A stretch of 64,000 nucleotides of DNA from Hyunsoonleella aquatilis (GTDB lineage: Bacteria; Bacteroidota; Bacteroidia; Flavobacteriales; Flavobacteriaceae). Under the pieces are notes generated by a model. It saw nothing but the letters and a program-made list of their open reading frames with translations. It did not search any database and was not told where the DNA came from. Below are positions 26,419 to 35,000 of this stretch, piece by piece (position 1 is the first letter of the stretch; every line of letters begins with the position of its first letter). Where the stretch lies: positions 62,001 to 126,000 of the forward strand of contig NZ_JACNMF010000005.1 of assembly GCF_014270105.1 (NCBI RefSeq), written 5' to 3'. The translations under genes were made by a program, and so were the position numbers.

Positions 26419-27342
26419 TTAATTCCGTGGACCAAACATTTCCTGCCTTTTGTAGCCTGAAGGTGGCTCAAAAGCATCTGGGTCAATCGCTTGGCGTCTG
26501 GTACTTCTTAGAGTAGATTCGCCTTCCAACGCGCCTGTATTTTCATCAAACTCTTGGGCTAGCACAGGGAAACCGTTTTCAAAATTTAAATCGGTAAACA
26601 TATCCTTGGATCCGGACATGTTACCTACCCTTTCCTTAATGCCTTCATAAAAATTCTTCATGGAGTTAAAGGCATCCCTCGCTTCATCCCCGCCATCGAT
26701 ATTCTTCCAATCCGTTGTCCAAATTTCCCTTGTTTTCTTACCGTTGACATGTACCTCATATTTCACGCAAGGATATCCCTTTTTGGTGTCTTTTTCACCA
26801 GTTTTGGTCAATTCGGGTTTGGTTACTGGGGGTGTCATTCCGGGAATGGTAGTGCCATGTTCCTTCTGCATTTTTTCTATCATATCACGCTGTTCCTTGG
26901 TTAGGCCCTTCATGGCTTCCTCCATCATTTTTTTGGACTGATCCACGCCTCCCATAATGGACTCTAATGTAGCATCGTCCATTACATAGTAGCCTTTTGA
27001 ATCGTCATCCACAATAATCATTTCGCCATTTTTCCCTCTATCGCCACGAAAAATCATTTGCCCTTTGCCTCTTCCATCGGCCCCTGCAGGAATTCCGATT
27101 TTTAAATTCTTTCCTTCAATGGACGCCTCCATAATATCAACCTCGGGTGGTGATTGTTCGTGATCTTTTACCTCTATTTCAAATACCACCCCGGGCATCA
27201 GCACTATATTTGATGCTGTTTCAGGACTTGGCATAAAGGCGGTTAAACCTAACAAAAAGAGTGTTGCCACAAACGTTACGGACAACTTTGATGGTGTGCG
27301 ACTTAAAAATGATTTCGCTTCTAATTTTTGGATTGTTTTCAT
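26419..27342 (-). CDS. Exported protein, DUF4412-like
   Basis: A 307-residue protein with an N-terminal membrane/signal segment (about residues 20-42, LSVTFVATLFLLGLTAFMPS). The chosen start is the ATG at 27342 (MKTIQKLEAKSF); a longer frame extends upstream but adds only hydrophobic residues from an AT-rich region. The mature part contains QMIFRGDRGKNGEMIIVDDD and YPCVKYEVHVNGKKTREIWT, a pattern like DUF4412 proteins, which detect or hold a metal/redox ligand of unknown nature. A run MMEEAMKGLTKEQRDMIEKM is helical. It is divergent from the 48-codon gene at 27458. Function unknown. Confidence 0.7.
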   Translation of the reverse strand: MKTIQKLEAKSFLSRTPSKLSVTFVATLFLLGLTAFMPSPETASNIVLMPGVVFEIEVKDHEQSPPEVDIMEASIEGKNLKIGIPAGADGRGKGQMIFRGDRGKNGEMIIVDDDSKGYYVMDDATLESIMGGVDQSKKMMEEAMKGLTKEQRDMIEKMQKEHGTTIPGMTPPVTKPELTKTGEKDTKKGYPCVKYEVHVNGKKTREIWTTDWKNIDGGDEARDAFNSMKNFYEGIKERVGNMSGSKDMFTDLNFENGFPVLAQEFDENTGALEGESTLRSTRRQAIDPDAFEPPSGYKRQEMFGPRN

Positions 27343-27457
27343 GATTAATAGCAATAATATTTTCATTATCAGAAAGATACTAAAAAAAAATGTTTCATTT
27401 GTTGTAAATATTCTTCGTATGAAGTAATTTACTTGCAGTACTTTGCCTAAATAGAAA

Positions 27458-27604
27458 ATGAAAAGAACCAAAATAATCAATGCCTTCCTTATTGGATTTT
27501 TCGCAGGTGTCATCATTTATAGCGTTGCTAAAAACACTTGGGGATTTCTCACCTTGATCCCGTTGTTTTTTATTTACAAATTGGTTAATGGCTCTAAAAA
27601 ATAG
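27458..27604 (+). CDS. 48-residue single-pass/hairpin membrane protein
   Basis: ATG at 27458 to TAG at 27602-27604. The peptide starts MKRTKIINAFLIGFFAGVII, continues YSVAKNTWGFLTLIPLFFIY and ends KLVNGSKK: two hydrophobic stretches with basic termini. Composition, clean start and stop, and a basic-hydrophobic-basic layout look like a genuine small gene; I believe near-identical 45-50 residue proteins occur in many Flavobacteriaceae. It is divergent from the DUF4412-like gene. Function is unknown. Confidence 0.72.
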   Translation: MKRTKIINAFLIGFFAGVIIYSVAKNTWGFLTLIPLFFIYKLVNGSKK

Positions 27605-27749
27605 AATTAAAATACTTTTACCTAATTAACTTAAGGATAGATATCGCGCATCATCCTCCTGGATTATACTTGCGTGAAAAGCATTAGCCTACTGATTTCC
27701 AAGAAGGACATTGCTTTCGGGCTAAAAACAGATGTTGGCAAATAAACTC

Positions 27750-27840
27750 GCGTTAGGGATTGCAGAGGAAAGCCCACAGCGTCCCACTAAAAGGGCGCGA
27801 GGACTTGGAACGAAAAGCCCGACCCGATAGGGTAACGCCC
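27750..27840. ncRNA. Structured intergenic element of unknown function
   Basis: A block bounded by GCGTTA (27750-27755) and TAACGC (27833-27838), which can pair, with two internal AAAGCCC copies, GTCC/GGAC pairing, and an ACCCGATAGGGT hairpin just inside the closing stem. The GC content is much higher than its surroundings. I recall similar 'GCGTTAGGGATTG ... GGAAAGCCC ... TAACGCCC' blocks in other flavobacterial intergenic regions; whether it is an RNA or a DNA repeat is open. Confidence 0.4.
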
Positions 27841-27858
27841 AAATATTAAAAACTAAAA

Positions 27859-27880
27859 ACGCCCACCAAAAGGTGAGCGT
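27859..27880 (-). terminator. Terminator of the DUF4870 gene
   Basis: On the minus strand ACGCTCACC pairs with GGTGGGCGT (one wobble) around TTTT, then runs into TTTTAGTTTTTAA. It lies about 85 bases beyond the DUF4870 stop. Confidence 0.8.
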
Positions 27881-27963
27881 CCTAATTTATCTCATACTAA
27901 CATAAACTAACTAATAAAATTAAGAGATAAAGAGTGTTTTTTAATTTTTAGTTTGACTGACCA

Positions 27964-28302
27964 TTAGTTTATAAAATTAATGGACAGTGGATATGTTGGG
28001 GTCTCGCCGTTACTGGCTTTTATGGCATTGATTATTGGAAACACTACTGAAATAATACCCAGCACAACAAAACCCAGTAGGCCGAGGCCGAACAAAAGGA
28101 TAAGCGGGATACACAACAGGCAGTACACGATTAAACTTAACTGGAAGTTTAAAATGTTTTTCCCGTGTGCGTCCATTTGATATACTTTTTCTTTTTGGGT
28201 GACCCACAAAATTAGCGGCACGATTAAACTGCCGAAACCGGTGGCCAATGAAATCAGTTGGCTTAAATGGGTGATAACTATTAGTTGATTGTCTTGTCTC
28301 AT
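27964..28302 (-). CDS. DUF4870 domain-containing membrane protein
   Basis: A 112-residue protein with three membrane segments (about residues 12-35, 50-72, 70-92) and the DUF4870 wording: LSQLISLATGFGSLIVPLIL, WVTQKEK, DAHGKNILNFQLSLIVYCL. These small membrane proteins are widespread and uncharacterised. It has its own terminator and is preceded by a 90-base gap after the universal stress protein gene, on the same strand. Confidence 0.9.
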   Translation of the reverse strand: MRQDNQLIVITHLSQLISLATGFGSLIVPLILWVTQKEKVYQMDAHGKNILNFQLSLIVYCLLCIPLILLFGLGLLGFVVLGIISVVFPIINAIKASNGETPTYPLSINFIN

Positions 28303-28392
28303 GATGGTTGTTTTTGATTGATATTGTTTTGATTGACACCTATTTGACGCATCAATTCCAAAAATGTTACAAGAGCTTTAGGGCTTTACGAC

Positions 28393-29238
28393 TTAGGGAT
28401 CAAAATTGGTCATCACTAAAAACGGAAAGTTAAAATTGTAGGCAATCTGCTCTTCTGGATAGGTTTTTAGCAAACGCTCAAAAAAGGAATGCTGTTTTTT
28501 TACCATGCCCAACATTTTAAAGTTGTTCATGTACATGTATTCCGTAATTGCACTAACTATATCTTGATCTTCTGCATCAATATATTCGTGCCTGGCATCA
28601 CTAAAATGCTCATCAAAGAAAGCGAGATTGATGGATTGTTTACTGGCTATGCTATGCTTATCTGCCAAATGCAAAATGGTAAGATTGGCGTCATGTTTCT
28701 TCAAAATCGACTTCATAGCCAAAAGGGTTTCGCTATTGTACAAAGCAATATGATTGGCGGTAAATGCCACTTTGCGCAAGCCTTCGTACCTACAGTTTTT
28801 GGGGATGGCCAAAATGGGGGTTTTGCAACGATTAATGACGTGTACAGTGTTACTCCCAAATAATATTCTATCCAAACCTGTTGCTCCTTTAGTACCCATC
28901 ACTATCAAATCGATTTGGTATTTTTCCACAGCTTGATTAATGGCATCCACAAAATTGTCATAATCCACAATGGAGAAAAAATGATGCTTTTTGTTAGGGT
29001 TTTTCTGTTGCTGTGTCGTTATAATATTTTCAATTGATTTTTTGGCTGCATCCACCAAAGTCTTATAAATAGTGGCCGAAGAATCCACCACCAACATGTC
29101 GTCCGAAATAAATGCCGAAGCCTTCTGTACATTTAAAAGGTAAAAATTACAAGGCTGGTCTTGGAACATTGCAACTGCATATTCAATGGCATTCAATGAA
29201 TTGCTAGAGAAATCCGTTGGTAGTAATATTGCTTTCAT
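28393..29238 (-). CDS. Universal stress protein, two-domain
   Basis: A 281-residue UspA-family protein made of two Usp folds. The first (residues 1-146) begins MKAILLPTDFSSNSLNAIEYA and carries a complete G-2x-G-9x-G-S ATP-binding motif (GTKGATGLDRILFGSNT). The second (about 150-281) has degenerate ligand residues and lacks the glycine motif. Likely an ATP-binding stress protein. It is divergent from the cyclic-nucleotide-binding sigma-54 activator; their 147-base shared region contains a perfect 14-bp palindrome, so common control is plausible. Confidence 0.92.
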   Translation of the reverse strand: MKAILLPTDFSSNSLNAIEYAVAMFQDQPCNFYLLNVQKASAFISDDMLVVDSSATIYKTLVDAAKKSIENIITTQQQKNPNKKHHFFSIVDYDNFVDAINQAVEKYQIDLIVMGTKGATGLDRILFGSNTVHVINRCKTPILAIPKNCRYEGLRKVAFTANHIALYNSETLLAMKSILKKHDANLTILHLADKHSIASKQSINLAFFDEHFSDARHEYIDAEDQDIVSAITEYMYMNNFKMLGMVKKQHSFFERLLKTYPEEQIAYNFNFPFLVMTNFDP

Positions 29239-29290
29239 GACCTTAGAATTTGATAGTATCTAAAGTTAGAGCCTTACAAACATTTAAACT

Positions 29291-29304
29291 ATGACAATTG
29301 TCAT
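29291..29304. promoter_or_regulatory. Perfect palindrome ATGACAATTGTCAT, candidate operator
   Basis: A 14-bp perfect palindrome in the divergent region between usp and the sigma-54 activator. Its 5-4-5 layout (ATGAC-N4-GTCAT) matches the geometry of CRP/FNR-family sites. The regulator that would bind it is not known. Confidence 0.5.
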
Positions 29305-29311
29305 CCAAAGT

Positions 29312-29327
29312 TGGCTCATGCCGCGCA
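29312..29327 (+). promoter_or_regulatory. Weak sigma-54-like element upstream of the activator gene
   Basis: TGGCTCATGCCGCGCA keeps the invariant GG (29313-29314) and GC (29325-29326) with 10-base spacing, but the rest of the -12 box is poor. It would give autoregulation, about 50 bases of leader, and lies just after the palindrome. Confidence 0.25.
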
Positions 29328-29385
29328 TACATGATATTTTAAGTCCTCCAGTATGTCTCAATAAAATGTAATTAATATCTTTAAC

Positions 29386-31245
29386 ATGGATTACATTTCA
29401 ATTATGGCAGAAGAGGTTTCCATAAATCTTATTCAATTTTTGGCGGATATTCCGTTTTTTTCTGAAGTTTCGAATAAATCACTTAAACATTTATGCGATA
29501 ATGTCGCTAAAGAGACCTTTATCAAAAATGAAGTGGTTTTTGAAAAAAACACAATAGGACAAGCCATGTACGCCATTTTGGAAGGCTCCGTAAAAGTCCA
29601 TGATAAAAGCCACATTTATGACACCCTTTCGGTAGGTGATTGCTTTGGGGAATACGCCCTAATTGACAATGAAACACGTTCGGCCTCGGTTACGGCATTG
29701 GAAAAAATTAAAGTATTAAAAATTGAACGTGATGATTTTTTGGATTTGTTGCAACAGGATAGCGGATTTGCCCAGGGCATTTTGTCGGTAATGATAAAAC
29801 GGCATCGCGAATTGGATACAATCCAGGAACGTTTGGCGACTTCCAAAACTGAGCTTGAAAACGCCAACAGTAAATTAAGCGGGTTGATTAATGGCGCGAT
29901 GGATGCCATTATTATGTTTAATAGCAGTTTAAGAGTCGTACTAACCAATACTTCTGCTAATAAACTACTGGAGAATGATGATATTTTGCAACGTAACGTG
30001 CTGTTCTTTTTTGATGAAAACAGCGCTACTATTATTGAGAAGATTGTAAAATCAGAAGACAATAAAGAAGTTAATAGATATTTGCCAAGTATTGTGAAAG
30101 TGATAGGCTCCAATGGCACGGAAACTTTAAATGAAGGAACAATTAGCAAATATGGTCCGAGCGATAATCCCTTTTACACTTTGATCCTTAGAAATATCGA
30201 AGACCGGTTAATTGCCGAAGACAAAATAAATTTGCTCACTAAACAAACCGAATACCTTGAAGAAGAAATCAAGGAATTAACCAGCAGTTATGGGATTATT
30301 GCCGAGGATGCCAAGATGCAAAATACTTTAAATTTGGTGCATCAAGTGGCCAAAACAGATGCCACCGTACTGATCCATGGCGAAACGGGGACAGGTAAGG
30401 AATTGGTGGCGCGCGCCATCCACAAGGAAAGCAACAGAAACGATAAGCCACTTATACGCATCAATTGTGGAGCCATACCAGCCAATTTAATTGAAAGTGA
30501 ATTATTTGGGCATAAAAAAGGAGCATTTACTGGAGCCACAGTTGACCGCAAGGGGCGATTTTTGTTAGCGGACAAAGGCACCATCTTTTTGGATGAAATT
30601 GGCGAAATGCCTCTAGAATTGCAACCCAAATTGCTTCGCGTTATCCAAGAAGGGGAGTTTGACCCCGTAGGGAGCTCAGAAACAGTAAAAGTAGATGTTC
30701 GGATTATCGCTGCTACCCACAGAAACCTATTCGAGTTTTCAAAAGAAGGCAAGTTTAGGGAAGATTTGTTTTACCGATTAAATGTTTTCCCCATTTCCGT
30801 TCCAGCACTCAGGGAACGTGGTAACGATATTTGTTTGATAGCTGAGGAAATGGTGTCTCAATTTTCAAAAAAACTGAACAAACCCATAGTCGCTCTGTCC
30901 GAAAAGGATAAGTCCCTCCTAAACTCCTACCACTGGCCCGGTAATGTCCGTGAGCTTCAAAATCTTATCGAACGGGCGGTTATCATCTCCAATAATGGCA
31001 AAATAGACTGGAAATCGGTGCTTCCCGGAAATTCAATTTCTAAAAATGAAAACGAAAAAATTCCCACCAAAAACATTTTGACTTCTAAAGAGCTTGTTAA
31101 TTTAGAAAGGGAAAATATATTGAAGGCCCTCCGGCAAACCAAGTGGAAAATTTCTGGTAAAAATGGAGCAGCCGAACTTTTGGATTTACCACCCACTACC
31201 CTAGCCTCTCGGATTAAAGCCTTGGGCATCGAAAGACCCATATAA
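29386..31245 (+). CDS. Sigma-54 activator with cyclic-nucleotide-binding, PAS, AAA+ and Fis-HTH domains
   Basis: A 619-residue regulator. Residues about 12-130 are a cNMP-binding fold with the phosphate cassette FGEYALIDNETRSASV, including the Gly-Glu and Arg that contact the ligand. Residues about 150-165 are a coiled linker, 165-275 a PAS-like domain (INGAMDAIIMFNSSLRVVLT). The AAA+ domain (about 303-530) has Walker A GETGTGKE, intact sigma-54 loop GAFTGA and Walker B GTIFLDEIGE. The C-terminus (about 570-617) is a Fis-type HTH (GKNGAAELLDLPPTTLASRI). An alternative start is ATG 29404. Just downstream lies a sigma-54 promoter region preceding osmC-nifJ, its likely target. It is divergent from usp. 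Confidence 0.93.
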   Translation: MDYISIMAEEVSINLIQFLADIPFFSEVSNKSLKHLCDNVAKETFIKNEVVFEKNTIGQAMYAILEGSVKVHDKSHIYDTLSVGDCFGEYALIDNETRSASVTALEKIKVLKIERDDFLDLLQQDSGFAQGILSVMIKRHRELDTIQERLATSKTELENANSKLSGLINGAMDAIIMFNSSLRVVLTNTSANKLLENDDILQRNVLFFFDENSATIIEKIVKSEDNKEVNRYLPSIVKVIGSNGTETLNEGTISKYGPSDNPFYTLILRNIEDRLIAEDKINLLTKQTEYLEEEIKELTSSYGIIAEDAKMQNTLNLVHQVAKTDATVLIHGETGTGKELVARAIHKESNRNDKPLIRINCGAIPANLIESELFGHKKGAFTGATVDRKGRFLLADKGTIFLDEIGEMPLELQPKLLRVIQEGEFDPVGSSETVKVDVRIIAATHRNLFEFSKEGKFREDLFYRLNVFPISVPALRERGNDICLIAEEMVSQFSKKLNKPIVALSEKDKSLLNSYHWPGNVRELQNLIERAVIISNNGKIDWKSVLPGNSISKNENEKIPTKNILTSKELVNLERENILKALRQTKWKISGKNGAAELLDLPPTTLASRIKALGIERPI

Positions 31246-31249
31246 CTTC

Positions 31250-31300
31250 ACGATATTTCGTTGATTTAATTACGATATTTCGTTAATATTCGAATTATCG
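31250..31300 (+). promoter_or_regulatory. Array of three CGA-N4-TCG dyads, candidate activator-binding (UAS) sites
   Basis: Two identical 13-mers ACGATATTTCGTT at 31250-31262 and 31272-31284 (22 bases apart), each containing the dyad CGA-N4-TCG, and a third, degenerate dyad CGAATTATCG at 31291-31300. They lie 60-110 bases upstream of a -24/-12 element, the usual place for enhancer sites of sigma-54 activators. Binding by the activator at 29386-31245 is inferred. Confidence 0.7.
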
Positions 31301-31340
31301 CGATTGATTTTATTTCCCTATTTTGATTTATATAATTGAT

Positions 31341-31353
31341 TATCAATTACTTA
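31341..31353 (+). promoter_or_regulatory. IHF-consensus match between UAS and promoter
   Basis: TATCAATTACTTA fits WATCAANNNNTTR at every position. It overlaps a larger palindrome AATTGAT-T-ATCAATT (31334-31348). DNA bending between enhancer and promoter is typical of sigma-54 systems; the IHF consensus is from enterobacteria, so use here is inference. Confidence 0.45.
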
Positions 31354-31360
31354 TTTAGTT

Positions 31361-31376
31361 TGGCACGCCAATCGCA
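31361..31376 (+). promoter_or_regulatory. Sigma-54 (-24/-12) promoter of osmC-nifJ
   Basis: TGGCACGCCAATCGCA matches TGGCACG-N4-TTGCA with one mismatch and keeps the invariant GG (31362-31363) and GC (31374-31375) exactly 10 bases apart. Transcription would start near 31387, 48 bases before the osmC ATG. Confidence 0.75.
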
Positions 31377-31434
31377 TTAAACCAATCAAACATTTAAAAA
31401 AATCAATTATTAATCAAATTAAAAATTAGAAAAC

Positions 31435-31989
31435 ATGATTACTACAGCAAATGTAAAAAACGGAGTTAACGTTGATCAATTAGTAGAAACTATTGGACAC
31501 ATCCAAGAACAACCAGAATTAGCAAAATTTGAATTCAGAGCGAAAAACAACTGGATCGAAGGCGGACACTGTGTGTCTGACATTAAAGGATTCTACGGTG
31601 CAGGTCAGGAAGACACTACGCGTCAAGAAACTTTTACTATGGAATGTGGGCATCCACATGTACTTTTGGGAGACGATAAAGGTGCTACGCCACCAGAGGT
31701 TGTATTGCACGCTTTAAGCTCTTGTTTAACCGCTGCAATGGTGTACCATGCCGCTGCTAATGGTATTGACATTGAAGGTGCAGAATCTACCATAAAAGGT
31801 GATGCAGATTTACACGGATTTTTAGGATTGGATCCTGAAGTGAGAACCGGTTTTAATGGCATCACTATGCAATTAAAAGTAAAATCTGATGCTTCTGCTG
31901 AGCAGTTGGAAAGACTAGCCAAGTTCTCTCCAGTATTTGATATGATTTCAAACCCTACTCCAGTTTCTATCGAAATTGTAAAGGAGTAA
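31435..31989 (+). CDS. OsmC-family peroxidase
   Basis: A 184-residue thiol-dependent peroxide-detoxifying protein. The OsmC/Ohr fold is complete: NNWIEGGHCVSDIKGFYG, the first redox cysteine region FTMECGHPHVLLGDDKGATP and the second, HALSSCLTAAMVYHAA, followed by the long helix and a C-terminal SNPTPVSIEIVKE. It belongs to the YhfA-like wing of the family, which often contains an extra conserved Cys. It lies directly behind the sigma-54 promoter and ahead of nifJ; a terminator between the two may leave nifJ partly dependent on readthrough or an own promoter. Confidence 0.92.
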   Translation: MITTANVKNGVNVDQLVETIGHIQEQPELAKFEFRAKNNWIEGGHCVSDIKGFYGAGQEDTTRQETFTMECGHPHVLLGDDKGATPPEVVLHALSSCLTAAMVYHAAANGIDIEGAESTIKGDADLHGFLGLDPEVRTGFNGITMQLKVKSDASAEQLERLAKFSPVFDMISNPTPVSIEIVKE

Positions 31990-32005
31990 CATCCATCATA
32001 AAAAA

Positions 32006-32037
32006 ATGGCTACCGATTAAGCGTAGCCATTTTTTTC
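32006..32037 (+). terminator. Terminator between osmC and nifJ
   Basis: ATGGCTAC pairs with GTAGCCAT over a 9-base loop, followed by TTTTTTT. It sits 17 bases after osmC and 22 bases before nifJ, so it may attenuate the downstream oxidoreductase. Confidence 0.85.
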
Positions 32038-32058
32038 TTCTTCAAACACCACCATAAA

Positions 32059-35000
32059 ATGAAAACTTCTACCCATAACATAGTAAACGCTAACCAAGCA
32101 GTTGCTTTAATGGCTTATAAAACTAATGCGGTTTTCCCAATTTATCCCATTACACCGGCTTCTGAAATGAGTGAACTGGCAGAGCAATGGAGTGCGGAAA
32201 ACAAACAAAATGTTTTTGGGCAAATCCCTTCGGCGTTTCAAATGCAAAGTGAAGCCGGCGTTGCCGGAGCCATGCACGGTGCCTTGCAAACAGGAAGTTT
32301 ATCTACAACATTTACAGCATCACAAGGTTTACTTTTGATGTTGCCCAATATGTATAAAATAGCCGGGGAATTGACCCCAAATGTGATTCACGTTGCCACG
32401 AGAAGCATTGCCACCCACGCCTTGTCCATTTTTGGGGACCATAGTGATGTGATGGCCGTTCGCCAGTCGGGATATGCTATGTTGGCCAGTGCAACGGTTC
32501 AGGAGGCGCATGATTTTGCCTTAATTTCACAATCAGCTTCACTGGAATCCCGCATTCCATTTGTGCATTTTTTCGATGGCTTTAGAACCTCGCATGAAAT
32601 TAACAACATCGAACTAATGGATGATGAAACCATTCTTTCGTTAATCAATCCAAACCATATTAAACGTCATGCCGAAAATGCCTTAACTCCAAACAACCCT
32701 GTTTTAAGAGGCACCTCACAAGCGGAAGATGTATTTTTCCAAAGTAGGGAAGCTATCAATCCGTTTTATAATGCCTGCCCAGATATTGTTCAAAATGCAA
32801 TGGATAAGTTTGGCGAATTAACGGGAAGACATTATCAGCTTTTTGAATATTTCGGTCATCCCGAAGCTGAACACCTTATTATTTCCATGGCATCATCCAC
32901 AGAAACCATTGAAAGCACTATCAATCATTTCAACAAAAAAGGTGAAAAATACGGGTTGATTAAAGTTAGACTGTTTAGGCCTTTCAGCACAAAACATTTG
33001 ATTTCGGCTTTGCCAAAATCGGTAAAATCCATAGCCGTTTTAGACCGCACCAAAGAGCCTGGAACATCAGGCGAACCTTTATATTTGGATACGCTCCAAT
33101 CCATTTTTGAAGCCTACCAAAATAAAAAACTATCCACTTTCCCTGAAGTTATTGGAGGCCGTTACGGACTGTCTTCAAAGGAATTTACCCCATCCATGGT
33201 GAACGCCATTTTTCAAAATCTAAAAAGCGAAAATCCTAAACGCAATTTTACCGTTGGAATAAAAGACGATGTCACTCATTTAAGCCTCGATATTTCAGAA
33301 TCCATCAACATCAATACAAATAAATATCAAGCCATCTTTTATCATGAAAAAGAAGCTACCCCTGATTTTGTAAACGCCCTAAAACTCGTCGGAGCAAAGG
33401 ACAATACTTTTGTTCAGGGCTATACTCAAATCAATTATAAAAAATCGAATTCATACAATATATCTCATTTAAGAATAGGTGATGCACCCATAAAGTCACC
33501 CTATTTAATCGAGGATGCCGACTTTATTGGCTGTCAAAATGCACACTTCACTAAAAACGATACAATTTTTCACAACTTAAAACCAGAGGGCACGCTTTTG
33601 GTCAACACTTCACAAACGTCAAAAGCATTTTGGCAGTCGCTTTCGGCTGAAAATCAAGAGTTAATTATTAAAAAACAAATCAATCTTTTTATTGTCAACA
33701 TTGATGAATTAAAAGCAAATCAAACTTTAAAACCTAATGACCTATCAGAGTTTTTTGGCTGTCTTTTAGCAATGAAAAAAGACCTTTACTATGATGATAA
33801 CGTTGCGGATTTAGGCGAATGGATTTATAAAGTGGATATTGCTTCAACTTCTAAAAAAGTTTCATCAAATGAAGCATTTGACAAAACCTTTAACGAAAGC
33901 CTTTTGGGTCAACTTTTATCCGGAAAAGGCGATGACATCCCAGTAAGTTTAATGCCTGCGGATGGCACCTACCCAACAGACACTTCTAGATTCAATCCAG
34001 TACAAAATAATAGTTATTTACCCAATTGGGATACAGATTTTTGTACTCAATGTGGCGCATGTAGTATGGCCTGCCCTCAATCTGCACTTCGAATCAAGGT
34101 TTATAACGAAGAGAATTTTAATGACACTCCAAAAGCCTTTAAGCATATTCCTTCGGCTGATTTCGACTTGATGCAATACACCATTCAAATTAATCCAGAA
34201 CAGTGTAATGGATGCAATAATTGTGTGGATGCCTGTCCTGTTAAAGCATTGACCTTGAAAACCCAAGACGAATTAGAAGAAGCCAAAAAGAATTGGAACT
34301 ATTTTGAAACGATTCCAGAATTTGACCGCACAAAAATTGATGTTGCGAAAGTAAGCCAGCAACAATTGCAAGAACCTTTATTTAAATATTCAAGTGGTGT
34401 TGAAGGTTGTGGTGAGGCGCCTTACCAAAAATTGATGTCCCAATTGTTTGGGGACAGACTGTTAATAGCGAATGCAACCGGAGCCAGTTCAATTTTCGGG
34501 GGCGCTTTACCCACAACACCTTGGGCCAAAAATAAAGATGGACACGGGCCAGCTTGGTCAAATTCACTTTTTGAAGACAACGCGGAATTTGGTTTGGGCT
34601 TTAGAATGTCTATCAACCAAAAGGAAAAAGAGGCGAAATATCTTTTGGATTCTTTGCGCGAAGCATTGGACAATGATTTGATTGACAAAATCCTAAACGC
34701 AAAGCAAACCACCGAGTTGGAAATTCAGGAACAACGAAAAAATATAGACTTGCTTAATCTAGAATTGGCAAAGCTAAAATCAAAGGAAGCTTTACAACTT
34801 TTGGATATTTCTGAAAATTTAATCAAAAAAAGTGTTTGGCTCGTTGGTGGTGACGGGTGGGCCTACGATATTGGCTACGGCGGTATTGACCACGTTTTAG
34901 CTTCGGGCGAGAATGTAAATATTTTGGTTTTGGACAACGAGGTTTACGACAATACAGGAGCACAGGCTTCAAAAGCCACACCATTCGGAGCACAGGCTAA

